Positions 8,270 through 17,398 of a DNA stretch of 64,000 nt are shown in pieces; position 1 is the stretch's first letter, and every line of letters begins with the position of its first letter. Both the position numbers and the translations under genes were made by a program. The notes under the pieces were generated by a model. The model was given only the letters and a program-made list of their open reading frames with translations, was not told the origin of the DNA and did no database searches. Source of the stretch: an uncultured Bacteriovorax sp. (GTDB lineage: Bacteria > Bdellovibrionota > Bacteriovoracia > Bacteriovoracales > Bacteriovoracaceae); the NCBI GenBank assembly GCA_946481315.1, contig CAMLMH010000012.1, positions 24,600 through 88,599 on the forward strand, read 5' to 3'.

Positions 8270-11200
8270 ATGCTTAAGAAGTTCCCAAATTTTGAATTCC
8301 GCCTGCTGAGTGCGTTCATCATGATGAGCTTCTTTCTTTTTTCCTGCTCCAAGCAGGAGTCTCCCAAAATTGAAACTGGCGAAATCCGTTCACAAAGAGA
8401 AATAGACCGACTGGAAGCTTGTAGCCAGGTTAATTTTAATCGTGGTGTACTGTTGCATCACAACTCACTCATGCTTTTCAAATGTACAAAATGGGATGAA
8501 GAATTCCCGCATATGTACAAAGCGATGACCAAAATTCAGGGTTCTTCCTGGGATCATTTGTTAAAACCGATTGATCAGGCCTTTATTGAAAATCATCCCC
8601 GACGCGACAGGTTCTTCCGCAATATACGGGAACTGGATGCTAAAAACGGACTGGATGATCTCAGTTATGTTCTTGTTTCTCTCAATGAGACAAATTTTTT
8701 CGATTCCACCAAAGCAATGTTCAAATGTGTTGAAAATGCTGACGAAAAAGAATGTGAAGAAAGAAAAGGCCGCATCCCGCAAAAAAAGTCTCTGAAGAAA
8801 ATTATTAAAATGATCGATGTTGATCGCGAGACAGTAGCGCGAACTTCCCGGTTAGTAAGACTTCTCATCAAGGCCCTGGGGGAAAATCAGGAATCAGTTC
8901 GTTCAGAAATTAATAAATTCCGTACGAATGCTTTATTTATACCTTTGCGTCTGAAATTAATAGATGCATTAGCTTATAAGATCAAAAGTGGTTTGAGTTT
9001 CGAAGATCGTAAGTTTCTCTCCAGTGTTCTGCTAACAGGAACTTCTTCTAATGAACCCTGGTTGTATAACTGGTTGCAAAGTAATCGTATGAATCGCCAG
9101 AAATTCCGGGATCTAATAGAATACCCTATTCTTATTAATCCGGATTTTATAGCAGAGTTCAGAGGCGCTGAAAAAGCATACGATGCTAATTTTAACTGTT
9201 CGATTAAATCAAATGGCCAGGCTAATGATCTGATAACTTTCGATTTTAAAACTCACCTTTTTGATTACGCCCAGGTTATTAAAGGCGGATCAATGCAAAA
9301 CTATTTTGATTTCGCCTCAGAACAGATGGTCGGTCTGAAGATGTCCTCTGAGATTTGTTCTGAACTTGAGAAAAACAATTATGGTATCAATTTCTTAAAA
9401 GCATTGAGCAGGCTATCGCAATTTTTATCTGAACGTAACAGGTTTGAATTGACGAAATTCCTGGTTAATAAAACGACTGTCAAAGGTGATCACAATAATT
9501 CTTTCAGTGAAAACCTCTATCTAGCAGACATTGTAACCGGAAATTTGTTTGCAACTGGTAATGCTCTTAACAGTGAAATCGTTGCCTCAACGCGAGAGTT
9601 CTATCCATTGGTCTACGATATTTTGCGCAATTTCCCACCCGAAGCCTATACTGATTTGGGAGAATTGATCGAGTCTTTGCTTAAAGAAGACAACGATTCA
9701 GTTGCAAAAGGTGTTGCTGATTACTGGAACTTCTTTACCGATGAAGAGAAAAATTTTCTTTTTAATTTCGTTGATAGACATTTTGACAATGAAACAAATT
9801 ATGTTCTGCTCTTTGATTTTTATTCTAAGTTTCTGGATGAATTTGAAGAAGTTCAGCCACAATTTAAAGACACCTGGACCGGAACAGAAGAAAAAGATGA
9901 AATGTCTTATCTTACACTGCAGGATTTTTTCTACCATTTTGCGGGTAAAGAAACGCTCATTGATTTCAAAAAATTCTTTTCCCGTGACCACATTCTTAAG
10001 GTGTTAGAAGTTATCTCCAACGGTCAGCGGATCGCCGATAAAGCAAAGATGGAATTACGAGAGCGATACGCTGACGATTACGTTCGACAATCAAACTCAG
10101 AAAGATATCAGTTTAAAATCATATATTCTTCAGCTCTGAATGACGGTTATGATTCTGAAGCCATTCTCGATTGTATGAAAAAATTTAGCGAGATTGAGAA
10201 TGGATTTTACGAGCTGGTTCGTAAATTACCTACGGCCTGCACTCAGGTCACGACACAAAATATAGCATTCAGACTTTTTGGATGGCTCAATGATGTCGAG
10301 AGTGCCTATCTGGCCTTTAAAAAAACATCTCGGCCGCAAGATTCATTGTTAAACAATCAGGGAATTTTAAGCCCGTATATGCTCAACAACACCATTGCGA
10401 CCACGAAAATGCTTGATTCCATTCTGGGACCGGTTAATTCAAAACTTCCAACAAGAAATGGAATTGACTATCTCCTGGAGAGTCTGCGCTATCATCTAGT
10501 TGAAAAGAAGGTGGCACCTGCCTTAGAGAAGAACGTTTCTTTGCTTACTCAATATTTCGATGTATTGCCGGAAAGTAATCAGATATATCGAAATACACTT
10601 ATCAGAACTTTTACCGAAAAGGACAATTTCAGCTACGCCAATAATGTTTTAGCTAATCTGGCGACACTGTCTCAGCAATATGCAGACTGGGTTAAGGCGG
10701 GAAGATTGAAACAAGTTCAAAATCGATCAATGGGTGAATACGATCCCAAATATTCCTGCGCCAATCAGGTAAATCAAGTTGTTTCCCCTTATCCTTGCCC
10801 AGGTGTAAATGTCATAAAAAACCACCTGAATAGAATGTTGAATTATCTGACGACGAGCTATGATGCTAATGTTGGATCCCCTGTAAAATTACTACTGAGT
10901 GCGATTAAACCGGGTGAGGGAGTCGCAATACCTCATAATGGAAAACATCAGCGAAAATACCGAATGTCATTAAAGGAAATCTTCCAGTATTTTTATGATG
11001 CCAGCGATAGAAATCTAAAAGTAAACAATGAAAATATGTACTTTGTTAATGAGCGGGGTCAAGGCTCTTATCAGAATGTAACTACTCTGGAAAGGATCGA
11101 GACTGTTATTCGAGAGGTCCGGTTTGGTAACAATTATCTAGGGACTGCTTTTCTCAATGGAATTGTAGCAGCTGATGATTACAATGAAGAAGCCAAAGAC

Positions 11201-12559
11201 AGAAGAAAGTTGCTTTCACGGTGTCTCAAAATACCTGGCATCCGATGCGCGAGACCAATGACCAAAAATGATCTGCGCATGGGACGTAATTCGCTTGAAG
11301 CTTTCGATTCCTTAATTGATATCAATAATGGCTATGGGAAAGAACCTCGTCTGAAATACGGAGCCTTTCTTCAGACATTTGAAACAACGCTGGTGGCTTC
11401 ATCTCACAAAGACGCCCAGGTTGTTCAGCTTTTTCCTCTCAAAGATGAATTACTCCTGAAACATAACGGTAGACTATTAAGTGAGATGACTCTGATGACT
11501 TCCTGGTCAAATACAGCCCGTGTTATTCGGGACAGGGTCGGTCGAACTCGGGAAAATTTTGAGAGTTTTATTAATAGCAGCGAATTTAAAAGAGTAGATC
11601 GCGCGCTTCTTTATGGATTTGAACTTCCACAAACAGCAGCTTCAACAGAACGCCTGATCAAAAAACTGCAGTCGATTCCTTCGGGAGAAACAGAAAATGT
11701 TTTATCACATACCATCGACTGGATCGCAGGATTAAATTATGAAGAGACTAGACTTGTGGAAGATACTCTGGCCCGTTTAATGGTAGTTGGATCTTATCTG
11801 GGGTCACCAGAGGTCGTATTTCCGGGCTCAAGTTCAGCTTTCAATTCCAGGTTTAAGGATAATAATTTATTTCAAGTTTTTCTGACTCTTGAGCGCCTGA
11901 TCGATCACTGGCCATCACTCAAAAAATATTTTCCTGCAGATGCTAAGTTGATCGAAGCAATAAAGCCGATAAACACAGGACTTGTTTTTCTGACTGAAAA
12001 ACTAACAAGCACTGAAGAGCCTGATAAAAACCTTGCCTATCTGGCCTTGAATGATTTGTTTGTTGTTCTGCAGTCCACTTTGTTTGATGACATGGACGAT
12101 TCAGAAAATAAGGTTCAGGGAATGGATCTGATTCTGGCCGGATTGGAAAATCCTAAACTAGTCACTCAGACCTATCTGGTCCTGCGTGAAGATTACCGTT
12201 TGTTGGACCATTTTCATGAGGATAACGCCGGCTGGTTTGCATCTGTAGGATTGAACACGAAAAGAATAATCGCTGCTAAGCACGTAGATTTTACTCCAGT
12301 AAGAGATTATTTGCGTTTTACCACTCGTCCAAGTGTTTGCTTATCAACTCAGACAAATTGCTTTTCGAATTACCATTACGATGAACCGGCTCAATTAGTG
12401 AAATTTTTAAATAAAAAGGGAGCAAACGGCCAGTCTCATCTGATGATTATGACCAACAAAGTATTAGCCGAAAATTTTGATCAACTAACTGATATGCTGA
12501 ATGATCTAATGCCAGCTTTGAGAATTAAAAACGTTCGTCCTCCGTTTCTGCCAAATTAG
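8270..12559 (+). CDS. giant outer-membrane lipoprotein of unknown function (1429 aa)
   Basis: The N-terminus is a lipoprotein signal: basic residues, a hydrophobic run, then the lipobox LFSC with Cys26. The +2 residue is Ser, which by the usual rule favours the outer membrane. The remaining ~1400 residues look mainly helical and charged, without long repeats, Walker motifs or transmembrane strands. Cysteines tend to come in close pairs (KCVENADEKEC, CANQVNQVVSPYPC, CLKIPGIRC, CLSTQTNC), suggesting disulfides and confirming an exported location. I do not recognise the family. It is the second gene of a two-gene unit and is one of the two longest genes in the window. Confidence 0.8.
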   Translation: MLKKFPNFEFRLLSAFIMMSFFLFSCSKQESPKIETGEIRSQREIDRLEACSQVNFNRGVLLHHNSLMLFKCTKWDEEFPHMYKAMTKIQGSSWDHLLKPIDQAFIENHPRRDRFFRNIRELDAKNGLDDLSYVLVSLNETNFFDSTKAMFKCVENADEKECEERKGRIPQKKSLKKIIKMIDVDRETVARTSRLVRLLIKALGENQESVRSEINKFRTNALFIPLRLKLIDALAYKIKSGLSFEDRKFLSSVLLTGTSSNEPWLYNWLQSNRMNRQKFRDLIEYPILINPDFIAEFRGAEKAYDANFNCSIKSNGQANDLITFDFKTHLFDYAQVIKGGSMQNYFDFASEQMVGLKMSSEICSELEKNNYGINFLKALSRLSQFLSERNRFELTKFLVNKTTVKGDHNNSFSENLYLADIVTGNLFATGNALNSEIVASTREFYPLVYDILRNFPPEAYTDLGELIESLLKEDNDSVAKGVADYWNFFTDEEKNFLFNFVDRHFDNETNYVLLFDFYSKFLDEFEEVQPQFKDTWTGTEEKDEMSYLTLQDFFYHFAGKETLIDFKKFFSRDHILKVLEVISNGQRIADKAKMELRERYADDYVRQSNSERYQFKIIYSSALNDGYDSEAILDCMKKFSEIENGFYELVRKLPTACTQVTTQNIAFRLFGWLNDVESAYLAFKKTSRPQDSLLNNQGILSPYMLNNTIATTKMLDSILGPVNSKLPTRNGIDYLLESLRYHLVEKKVAPALEKNVSLLTQYFDVLPESNQIYRNTLIRTFTEKDNFSYANNVLANLATLSQQYADWVKAGRLKQVQNRSMGEYDPKYSCANQVNQVVSPYPCPGVNVIKNHLNRMLNYLTTSYDANVGSPVKLLLSAIKPGEGVAIPHNGKHQRKYRMSLKEIFQYFYDASDRNLKVNNENMYFVNERGQGSYQNVTTLERIETVIREVRFGNNYLGTAFLNGIVAADDYNEEAKDRRKLLSRCLKIPGIRCARPMTKNDLRMGRNSLEAFDSLIDINNGYGKEPRLKYGAFLQTFETTLVASSHKDAQVVQLFPLKDELLLKHNGRLLSEMTLMTSWSNTARVIRDRVGRTRENFESFINSSEFKRVDRALLYGFELPQTAASTERLIKKLQSIPSGETENVLSHTIDWIAGLNYEETRLVEDTLARLMVVGSYLGSPEVVFPGSSSAFNSRFKDNNLFQVFLTLERLIDHWPSLKKYFPADAKLIEAIKPINTGLVFLTEKLTSTEEPDKNLAYLALNDLFVVLQSTLFDDMDDSENKVQGMDLILAGLENPKLVTQTYLVLREDYRLLDHFHEDNAGWFASVGLNTKRIIAAKHVDFTPVRDYLRFTTRPSVCLSTQTNCFSNYHYDEPAQLVKFLNKKGANGQSHLMIMTNKVLAENFDQLTDMLNDLMPALRIKNVRPPFLPN

Positions 12560-12580
12560 TCCACCCAAGTTTTTCCCTTG

Positions 12581-12608
12581 TTGAAGATTAAAAAAGTCGC
12601 CCTATACT
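12581..12608 (+). promoter_or_regulatory. sigma-70 promoter of the rlmI-Bat operon
   Basis: TTGAAG (12581-12586), 16 bases, TATACT (12603-12608). It lies in the 87-base gap after the giant lipoprotein gene; the start would be near 12615, with GAGG at 12636-12639 before the TTG start of rlmI. Confidence 0.6.
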
Positions 12609-12646
12609 ATTAGAATAACTGTATTTTAATCTGATGAGGCACCCTC

Positions 12647-13861
12647 TTGAAACTGCTATCCATTTCCCCTAAGGCATCGTCGAAAGTAGCTCGCGGTGAA
12701 AAAGAATTGTCAGAAAAAGATGTTCTGGAAATTCCTAAAGGGCTTATACCTGGCGAGTGGATTTTACTAGTCGATACTCAACTAGGAAAGCAGTATGTCG
12801 GATACTGCAACCCATACTCAGAAAATTTTTTTAAAATCAAAATCCTTCTTATGGATACCGACAAGAAGTATTCGACACAGGATAATGAGCAAAATGTAGG
12901 CTGGGCGATTCTTGAAAGAAATATAGTCTATGCAATAAATCTCAGAAAAAAATATCATGATTATCATCGAGGGAGCAGACTGGTTCATGGACTTAATGAT
13001 TCATTGCCTGGGTTGATTGTAGATTCATACACAGACATTGTTCTTATTCAGATCAATACTGCAGGGATTGATCGTTTTCGTGAGGCGATTCTTAAACTAT
13101 TTAAAGAGCATTTTCCGAAGCATGAAGTGCATCTTTTTGATAATGCTACCTATCGCAAAGCAGAGGTTCTTCCGATGCACGAAGTGACTTTCAATAACAA
13201 TCTGGCCGTGGAAGAAAATGGATTACGCTATTGCATTCCAGCGAATGTTGTTCAAAAAATTGGCTATTACTATGACCACAGAGAAAATCGTAACAAACTT
13301 AAAAATCTAATTCTCCGTCTGAATCACAATTATAAATCCGGCCTGGACTTGTTTTCTTATGTTGGTAGCTGGGGATTACATTTGCTCCAGGCAGGACTGG
13401 AAAAAATATATTTCGTCGATCAAGCTGATATGCAGGAAGTGACTTCAGCCAACCTAAAACTAAATGGATTTGAAGGTCGAGGAGTTTTTACCAGACAAGA
13501 CGTATTTAAATATATAGATCAAGCAGTCAGCCGGGGCGAGAAATTTGACGTTGTTGTCAGCGATCCTCCGGCATTCACTAAGTCTGAAAAAAATAAGGTT
13601 AACGCCATTCAAGGCTATGAGAAATTGCACAGCAAAGCTCTCAGACTGGTTAACGATGGCGGACTGATGATAGTTGCTTCATGCACACATTATGTCTCAT
13701 TCGAAGAACTGGATAAGACTGTCCAGGAAGCTGCTTTTAACAATCGCCAATCAATTCAGCTTTTAGATCTCGGGATACAGGGATTTGATCATCCGGTCTC
13801 TGGCTTTAAAGATAAAAGTTTTTATATTAAATATTTAGCATATACCGTTTATCGAGGATAA
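12647..13861 (+). CDS. rlmI: class I SAM-dependent rRNA methyltransferase, RlmI-like
   Basis: A 404-residue protein with an N-terminal PUA-like RNA-binding part, the middle motif RLVHGLNDSLPGLIVDSY typical of RlmI, the YYDHRENR motif, a SAM site GLDLFSYVGSWGLHLL (about 244-259), and the m5C-methyltransferase-like VVSDPPAFTKS and SCTHYVS motifs. RlmI methylates a cytosine of 23S rRNA at C5. The start is a TTG with GAGG seven bases upstream. It is the first gene of a long operon; moxR begins three bases after its stop. Confidence 0.88.
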   Translation: MKLLSISPKASSKVARGEKELSEKDVLEIPKGLIPGEWILLVDTQLGKQYVGYCNPYSENFFKIKILLMDTDKKYSTQDNEQNVGWAILERNIVYAINLRKKYHDYHRGSRLVHGLNDSLPGLIVDSYTDIVLIQINTAGIDRFREAILKLFKEHFPKHEVHLFDNATYRKAEVLPMHEVTFNNNLAVEENGLRYCIPANVVQKIGYYYDHRENRNKLKNLILRLNHNYKSGLDLFSYVGSWGLHLLQAGLEKIYFVDQADMQEVTSANLKLNGFEGRGVFTRQDVFKYIDQAVSRGEKFDVVVSDPPAFTKSEKNKVNAIQGYEKLHSKALRLVNDGGLMIVASCTHYVSFEELDKTVQEAAFNNRQSIQLLDLGIQGFDHPVSGFKDKSFYIKYLAYTVYRG

Positions 13862-13864
13862 AAA

Positions 13865-14815
13865 ATGAGCACTGAAGTCAGAACTAAAATTAACCACGCA
13901 CTTACACAGGCAAAAAGCATAATTTTTGGTCAGGATGCTCTGCTTGACGCCATTATGGCTTCACTTATTTGCGAAGGCCACTTACTTATTGAGGGGATGC
14001 CAGGATTAGGAAAAACTCTTTCCGTCTCTACTATAAGTAAATTATGTGATCTGTCTTTTAAGCGCATTCAATTCACTCCCGATCTACTACCTTCAGATTT
14101 GATAGGTACGATGATTTATAGCCAAAAGGACGAACAATTCAATACTAAATTCGGTCCTATTTTTACTCAGCTTTTACTTGCTGACGAAATAAACAGAGCA
14201 CCGGCCAAAGTTCAGGCTGCTCTTTTAGAAGCCATGGCGGAAAAACAAGTTACTATTGGGGAAGAGACACATAAACTTTCTTCACCATTCGTTGTTCTGG
14301 CCACTCAGAACCCGATCGAACAGGAAGGAACATATCAGTTGCCAGAGGCTCAGCTAGATCGATTTATGATGAAGGTGAATGTTGATTATCCTTCTTTTAA
14401 AGCGGAAAAAAACATTATTGACCTTAAGAAAAGCGCACCACAAAAACTGGAAGCTGTTTTGTCTACAGATGATCTCCTGACAGCTCAGGAAATTGTGGAG
14501 GCAATTTATGTAGACGAAAAAATTAAAGATCTTATTGTGAAAATAGTCCATACGACCAGACCCGGCTCTGAACTCTTTAAAAAAGAGTATAACGGTATTA
14601 TTACAGCAGGTGCTTCTCCTCGTGCCGTCATCTGGCTTTACAGAATTTCTAAATATATGGCCTTCATGGAAGGAAAAGATTTTGTTACGCCTGATCACAT
14701 TTTAAAAATTGTTCCAAGCGTATTAGGACACAGATTGATGCTTTCATATGAAGCTTCAATCGATAACTTTAAAGGTGCCGATGTAGCACTGAAAATCGCT
14801 AAGTCATTAGTGTAA
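13865..14815 (+). CDS. MoxR-family AAA+ ATPase
   Basis: A 316-residue AAA+ ATPase of the MoxR/RavA clade. Walker A is GMPGLGKT (44-51) and Walker B LLLADEINRAPAKVQ (Asp107-Glu108), followed by sensor ATQNPIEQEGTYQLPEAQLDRF and a C-terminal lid. MoxR proteins act as chaperones that assemble or activate partners carrying von Willebrand A domains; here the downstream DUF58, BatA and BatB proteins are the obvious clients. It is three bases after rlmI and two bases before the DUF58 gene. Confidence 0.93.
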   Translation: MSTEVRTKINHALTQAKSIIFGQDALLDAIMASLICEGHLLIEGMPGLGKTLSVSTISKLCDLSFKRIQFTPDLLPSDLIGTMIYSQKDEQFNTKFGPIFTQLLLADEINRAPAKVQAALLEAMAEKQVTIGEETHKLSSPFVVLATQNPIEQEGTYQLPEAQLDRFMMKVNVDYPSFKAEKNIIDLKKSAPQKLEAVLSTDDLLTAQEIVEAIYVDEKIKDLIVKIVHTTRPGSELFKKEYNGIITAGASPRAVIWLYRISKYMAFMEGKDFVTPDHILKIVPSVLGHRLMLSYEASIDNFKGADVALKIAKSLV

Positions 14816-14817
14816 TT

Positions 14818-15663
14818 ATGAATATTGCTGAAGTTCGCAAAGTAGTTGGGAAGTTAAAATCGAATTTATTTCGTAATGCAAACTCGCATTCAGTTGGAAT
14901 GCTGAAAACAAATTTCAAAGGTACCGGGCTCCAGTTCAAAGAACACCAGGTTTATACTCATGGGGATGATATTCGTTTTATCGACTGGAAGATTCTGGCC
15001 AAGACGAGTCATCCATATGTAAAAACGTTTAACGAAGAAAGGAATGTTGAAATTGTTGTTCTGATTGATGCCTCTTCAACTATGCTCACAGGATATAATG
15101 GAACTTCTAAACTGCAAGCCGCTATAGAAATTTGCTGTCTACTATACCTGTTAGCCAAAGAGACCAACGATTATGTTCACGCCCTGGTGATTACAGACAA
15201 AATCATTAACGTACCTAAGAAATCCGGCGAAGAAGGCATCTCCCACCTGATCACAGTTCTGGAGGAAAACAAAATCCTGAACGAGAAAGGACAGATTAAT
15301 TATCAACGGCCGATTGATGAATCTGTGGATAACAAGCAAAAATATCTGTCTATCATGAAACACCTGACCAGACGGCGGGAAATTGTCATGTTGTCAGACT
15401 TTAATGATTTCCTGGAGGCAGAGGTTTTAAAAAAATTACTCTTTCGTTCCAATGTTCATTGTTTTCAGATTCTTTCCCCTTTAGATGAGGCCAAAACTCT
15501 TCCTTTTGCACTTCATGCTGCAAGTTCAGTAAAAAGCCGCGCATCATTGGGTAAATATGATCTGACGGGGAAAAAGGATATTGGATCAGAGTTTGGCAAA
15601 AGATTTAAGAGACTCAGAGTGCAGGAAAAATATCTGGATAATTTTGTGAAGGAAATGCGGTGA
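14818..15663 (+). CDS. DUF58 / VWA-like protein of the Bat operon
   Basis: A 281-residue cytoplasmic protein of the DUF58 family, the standard partner of MoxR ATPases. The signature GDDIRFIDWKILAKT is at about 43-57, followed by the VWA-like metal site VVLIDASSTML with Asp-x-Ser-x-Ser spacing (DASST). Its exact biochemical role is not known; the family is tied to envelope stress or assembly functions. It overlaps the next gene by four bases (GTGA). Confidence 0.9.
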   Translation: MNIAEVRKVVGKLKSNLFRNANSHSVGMLKTNFKGTGLQFKEHQVYTHGDDIRFIDWKILAKTSHPYVKTFNEERNVEIVVLIDASSTMLTGYNGTSKLQAAIEICCLLYLLAKETNDYVHALVITDKIINVPKKSGEEGISHLITVLEENKILNEKGQINYQRPIDESVDNKQKYLSIMKHLTRRREIVMLSDFNDFLEAEVLKKLLFRSNVHCFQILSPLDEAKTLPFALHAASSVKSRASLGKYDLTGKKDIGSEFGKRFKRLRVQEKYLDNFVKEMR

Positions 15664-16415
15664 AAAGTGTTAAATCTTTATTGCTGTTGATTTATTTTAT
15701 ATCATGGCAGGCATGGGCGCTTAACGCTGAATTTATGACCAGCAAAGAAGATCTCATTGAAGGCGATATTACAGATGGGGTTATAAGGCTCTGGCCGGTC
15801 GAGCAAGCCGATACAATATCGCTGAATAGCCTGAAGGGAAAATTGCTGTTTGGCGGTCTTCAGTTAATTAGTATTTCACAAATTGTTCCTTCTGAAAACA
15901 ATGCAGATGTACTGGAGGTTAAAGGAACATATGTCGTGCGTTCTAGTAAAATCTCCTCACGACAGAAAATCAATTACGACAATGAGATAGTCGAAGTCAT
16001 TTGGAAACAAGCGACTGTTTCCGAACTTAAAGAAAAATCCAATGAATTTATAATTTTCAATCAGTCGACAGATTCAAAGAGCATGTTCTTAGTTGGTGTT
16101 ACTGCCATAATTGCTCTGATTATTTGCTTTTTGGTTTTTAAAAAACTAGCCCCCAGATTTCGCCAGAAAAAGCAGGAGGGTTATACCGCTTCACATTTTA
16201 ACAACATCTTTCAAAGTGCCAGCACTCGGGAAGACTTTGAGCGGATTTATGCTTTAAAAGAAAAATGGATTCCTCTGTTGCATGGGGTGACTCCTGCCCA
16301 TCGAGACTTCTTTAAAACTATTAATCAACATCAATATAAAAAAAGATGGGATAATGATGAACTGCTAGAGACCCGAACCTCTTTTGATCCAATCAGAAGG
16401 AGCTTTTCAAAATGA
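15660..16415 (+). CDS. membrane protein of the Bat operon, DUF4381-like position
   Basis: A 251-residue protein with a signal peptide (1-20), a ~110-residue exported beta-rich domain, one membrane segment (about 138-157) and a ~90-residue cytoplasmic tail. The gene between DUF58 and BatA in Bat operons is usually a DUF4381 membrane protein; the topology and position agree, but the larger exported domain makes the family assignment tentative. It starts with GTG overlapping the previous stop (an AAGGA site lies just upstream) and ends with an ATGA overlap into batA. Confidence 0.75.
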   Translation: MKSVKSLLLLIYFISWQAWALNAEFMTSKEDLIEGDITDGVIRLWPVEQADTISLNSLKGKLLFGGLQLISISQIVPSENNADVLEVKGTYVVRSSKISSRQKINYDNEIVEVIWKQATVSELKEKSNEFIIFNQSTDSKSMFLVGVTAIIALIICFLVFKKLAPRFRQKKQEGYTASHFNNIFQSASTREDFERIYALKEKWIPLLHGVTPAHRDFFKTINQHQYKKRWDNDELLETRTSFDPIRRSFSK

Positions 16416-17398
16416 TGATGGGTTATGAGTTTCAACATATATACTATGCGCTCTGGGGTTTGTTAGGTTTATTCTTCTGGATCATTAGTTTCTTTTATAT
16501 TTTTAAAAAACCACAGTTGTTTATTCCTCAAAAATATAAAAAAAGAGGTTTTCCATTTTTACGTACCATTATTTTTGTAATGGGTGTGACTGGATGGATG
16601 TATATCTCTTTTGCTCTGGCTGGACCTAGAAAACCATTAGGAATGGATAAGAATACCATAGAAGTTAACGACATCTTTATCGTACTGGACTTGTCACGTT
16701 CAATGCTTGCTGAAGATTTAAAGCCAAACAGATTTGAAGCAGCCAAACAAAAAATTCAGGAGTTTGTAGCCCTTTTTCCCAAAGACAGAATCGGTATCGT
16801 TATCTTTGCAGAAAAGGTATTTACCTTGCTTCCTTTATCCACGGATTTAAACCTGATTAATAAGATGGTCGCACAAATTCGTCTCGGCACCTTAGGTGAT
16901 GGTACAAATATTGGAGATGCCCTGGCCTTGGCCGTGGGCCGTTTATTACAATCGATTGCCAAAAATAAAGTCATTATTTTACTCACCGATGGTGTGAGTA
17001 ATGTGGGAACTCTTACGCCTCTTCAGGCGGCTGAAATGGCTGCAGCTCAAAACATTAAAATTTATACCGTTGGTATCGGTGGAGCTAAAGATGCCCGCAT
17101 TCCTGTCGGTCCTAATATGTTTGGTTCTCAACGCTATCAAATTATTCCTGGTGGAAGTGTTGACGAAAAAAGTCTGCGCGAAATTTCAGCCATGACAAAA
17201 GCAAAAGCTTATATGGCCTACGACAACAGAGCTCTGCAGAACGTACTTTCGGAAATAAATAAACTAGAAAGAACTGAAATCGAGCAATCCGGCCGTATCA
17301 TTTATCAAGAGCTTTATTTTAAGTTTCTTTTAATTGGAGTTTGCTTGCTGGTTGGAGCAGAACTGTCACGCAGAATTCTGTTAAGGGAGGGACCATGA
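16412..17398 (+). CDS. batA: BatA, VWA-domain membrane protein
   Basis: A 328-residue protein with two N-terminal membrane segments (about 10-31 and 52-70), a von Willebrand A domain facing the periplasm with an intact metal-ion site DLSRS (93-97), a conserved GDGTNIGDAL threonine loop and LLTDGVSNVG, and a C-terminal membrane helix (about 300-318). BatA is part of the Bacteroides-type aerotolerance complex, which helps cells withstand oxidative and envelope stress. Overlap with batB is ATGA. Confidence 0.92.
   Translation: MMMGYEFQHIYYALWGLLGLFFWIISFFYIFKKPQLFIPQKYKKRGFPFLRTIIFVMGVTGWMYISFALAGPRKPLGMDKNTIEVNDIFIVLDLSRSMLAEDLKPNRFEAAKQKIQEFVALFPKDRIGIVIFAEKVFTLLPLSTDLNLINKMVAQIRLGTLGDGTNIGDALALAVGRLLQSIAKNKVIILLTDGVSNVGTLTPLQAAEMAAAQNIKIYTVGIGGAKDARIPVGPNMFGSQRYQIIPGGSVDEKSLREISAMTKAKAYMAYDNRALQNVLSEINKLERTEIEQSGRIIYQELYFKFLLIGVCLLVGAELSRRILLREGP

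Noticed and set aside
10034..10041. Perfect GCCGATAA inside the giant lipoprotein gene
   Set aside because: No TAAA-like box lies 14-16 bases upstream and it is inside a coding region in a normal codon context.
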